Assembly (NCBI RefSeq): GCF_021228125.1
Contig: NZ_JAJQQS010000007.1
Coordinates: forward strand, 62,001-126,000
Source of the DNA: Streptomyces albireticuli
GTDB lineage: Bacteria > Actinomycetota > Actinomycetes > Streptomycetales > Streptomycetaceae
Direction of reading: 5' to 3'
Length of the DNA: 64,000 nucleotides
Below, piece after piece: positions 62,752 through 64,000 of the stretch. Numbering within the stretch: the first letter of the stretch is position 1; each line of letters opens with the position of its first letter. A model generated the notes under the pieces. It saw only the letters and a program-made list of their open reading frames with translations. It was not told the DNA's origin and did no database searches. The position numbers and the translations under genes were made by a program.

Positions 62752-64000
62752 CGCGCTCCGCGAAGTGGCAGGCCGCCGTCCGCTCCGGCCCGAACGCCCG
62801 ATCCTTGGGCCGCTCCCGCTCGCAGCGCGCCCGCTCGTCCGCGGCCAGCCCCGCGTAGACCGGGCACCGGCCGCGGAAGCGGCAGCCGGGCTCCCTCAGC
62901 ACCGGGCTCGGCGGGTCGCCGGCGAGGAGGATCCGCTCCCGGTGCCGCTCCCGCGCGGGGTCCGGCACGGGCACGGCCGAGAGCAGGGCCCGGGTGTAGG
63001 GGTGGCGGGGGCGGGCGAAGACCTCCTCGACCGGGCCCGACTCCACGGTCCGGCCGAGGTACATCACGCTGACGCGGTCGGCGATGTGCCGTACGACGGC
63101 GAGGTCGTGGGAGACGAAGAGGTAGGCGAGGCCCAGCTCTTCCTTGAGCCGCCGCAGCAGGTTGAGCACGCCGGCCTGTACGGACACGTCGAGCGCGGAC
63201 ACCGGCTCGTCCAGGACCAGCAGCTCCGGCTCCACGGCGAGGGCCCGGGCGATCCCGACGCGCTGCCGCTGGCCGCCGGAGAACTCGTGCGGGAAGCGGC
63301 CGGCGTGGGCGGCCTCCAGGCCGACCAGGCGCAGCAGTTCCGGTGTCCGCCGGGCCACGGTCGCGCGGCTCGCGCCCTGGGCGCGCAGCGGTTCGGCGAC
63401 GATGTCGCCGACCGGCATCCTGGGGTCGAGGCTGGCCATGGGGTCCTGGAAGACGATCTGCACGGAGCCCCGCAGGGCATGCGCTTGACGCTTCGTCAGT
63501 TCGCTGGTGGACCGGCCGAGGAGTTCGACCTCGCCGGCCTCGGGGGCGGCCAGCCGCAGGATCTCCATGAGCGTGGTCGACTTGCCGGAGCCGGACTCCC
63601 CGACGAGGCCGAGGGTCTCGCCGCGCCGGATGTCGAGGTCCACGCCGTCGACGGCGTACACGCTGCCGGCGCGGCGGCGGAAGGCGCCGCCCTTGCGGAC
63701 CGGGAAGGTCCGGGCGAGGCCCCGCACCCGGAGCACGGAGGGCAGTTCGCCGCGGGGCACGACCTCCCTGGCGGGGGTGTGTTCGGGTACGGGGTACAGG
63801 GCGGCCGGGTCGGCGGCGGGCGGTTCGAGGCAGGCCGCGAGGTGGTCCCCCGCGCCGGTGAGGGCGGGTTCGGTGGTGGCGCAGGCGTCGGCGGCGAGGG
63901 GGCAGCGCGGTGCGAAGGCGCAGCCCTGGGGCAGCAGGTGGAGCTCGGGCGGTGAGCCGGGTATCGGGGTGAGCGGGCGGTCCGCGGCGTCGGGCCGGGG
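62717..64000 (-). CDS. fused dipeptide/oligopeptide ABC transporter ATPase (OppD-OppF), partial
   Basis: The frame stays open from the right edge at 64000 down to 62717. The first 80 or so residues are the C-terminal end of an OppD/DppD ATPase (PLTPIPGSPPELHLLPQGC, CPLAADAC Fe-S/zinc-type Cys cluster). Without a stop it continues into an OppF/DppF domain with Walker A GESGSGKSTT, Q-loop VFQDPMASLDPR, signature FSGGQRQRVGIARAL and Walker B LLVLDEP, and its own C-terminal Cys cluster. The protein is thus a two-ATPase fusion cut by the window edge. It powers peptide import. Confidence 0.9.
   Translation of the reverse strand, partial: PRPDAADRPLTPIPGSPPELHLLPQGCAFAPRCPLAADACATTEPALTGAGDHLAACLEPPAADPAALYPVPEHTPAREVVPRGELPSVLRVRGLARTFPVRKGGAFRRRAGSVYAVDGVDLDIRRGETLGLVGESGSGKSTTLMEILRLAAPEAGEVELLGRSTSELTKRQAHALRGSVQIVFQDPMASLDPRMPVGDIVAEPLRAQGASRATVARRTPELLRLVGLEAAHAGRFPHEFSGGQRQRVGIARALAVEPELLVLDEPVSALDVSVQAGVLNLLRRLKEELGLAYLFVSHDLAVVRHIADRVSVMYLGRTVESGPVEEVFARPRHPYTRALLSAVPVPDPARERHRERILLAGDPPSPVLREPGCRFRGRCPVYAGLAADERARCERERPKDRAFGPERTAACHFAERVSAPTPTAATP

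Overview
The window is high-GC (about 72 %) chromosomal DNA from a Streptomyces. The evidence is the codon and GC style, the DasR/dasABC chitobiose system, a WhiB-like gene, the sigR-rsrA pair and a B12-riboswitch-controlled nrdAB operon. From memory, gene content and order from about 20 kb to 62 kb (rshA-sigH, diacylglycerol kinase, wblE, PdtaS-type kinase, nagB, das genes, dasR, nrdAB, HD-GYP genes, rsrA-sigR, aroA-rsgA) follow the S. coelicolor SCO5243 to SCO5210 region, read in descending order. No tRNA, rRNA, CRISPR array, transposase or integrase was found.

Layout. 0-8 kb: LysR/MFS pair cut by the left edge, an anti-sigma-like ATPase, a SigB/SigF-type sigma factor, an acid phosphatase, and an ArsR regulator overlapping an unusual P-type ATPase. 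8-16 kb: a GC-rich minisatellite, a TPM-domain protein, an LCP cell-wall ligase, a TatA paralogue and a PHO-controlled alkaline phosphatase, a KAS III enzyme and glutaminase. 16-25 kb: amidase, PLP enzyme, Na+/H+ antiporter, UBP zinc finger, GNAT, anti-sigma factor plus SigH, lipid kinase and WblE. 25-35.4 kb: PdtaS-like kinase, SIS protein, NagB, a beta-N-acetylglucosaminidase, dasCBA and dasR, with four dre-like DasR sites. 35-39.5 kb: miscellaneous secreted and small proteins. 39.6-42.5 kb: a lower-GC island with an XRE-TPR regulator divergent from a chain of very small ORFs, one of which looks like a peptide precursor. 42.9-49.8 kb: winged-helix-type protein, DUF3311-symporter pair, cobalamin riboswitch and nrdAB. 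50-64 kb: deformylase, two HD-domain membrane proteins, rsrA-sigR, SRAP protease, M50 protease, aroA, rsgA, sugE and a fused OppD-OppF ATPase cut by the right edge.

Working together: the das/nag genes form one amino-sugar module (import of chitobiose, hydrolysis, deamination to fructose-6-P, repression by DasR). SigR-RsrA and SigH with its anti-sigma factor are stress switches. A composite intergenic repeat occurs at about eight sites, mostly between converging genes, and probably supplies terminators.

The most novel candidate is the XRE-TPR and small-peptide cassette at 39.6-42.5 kb. Its function is not known to me and is described as such.
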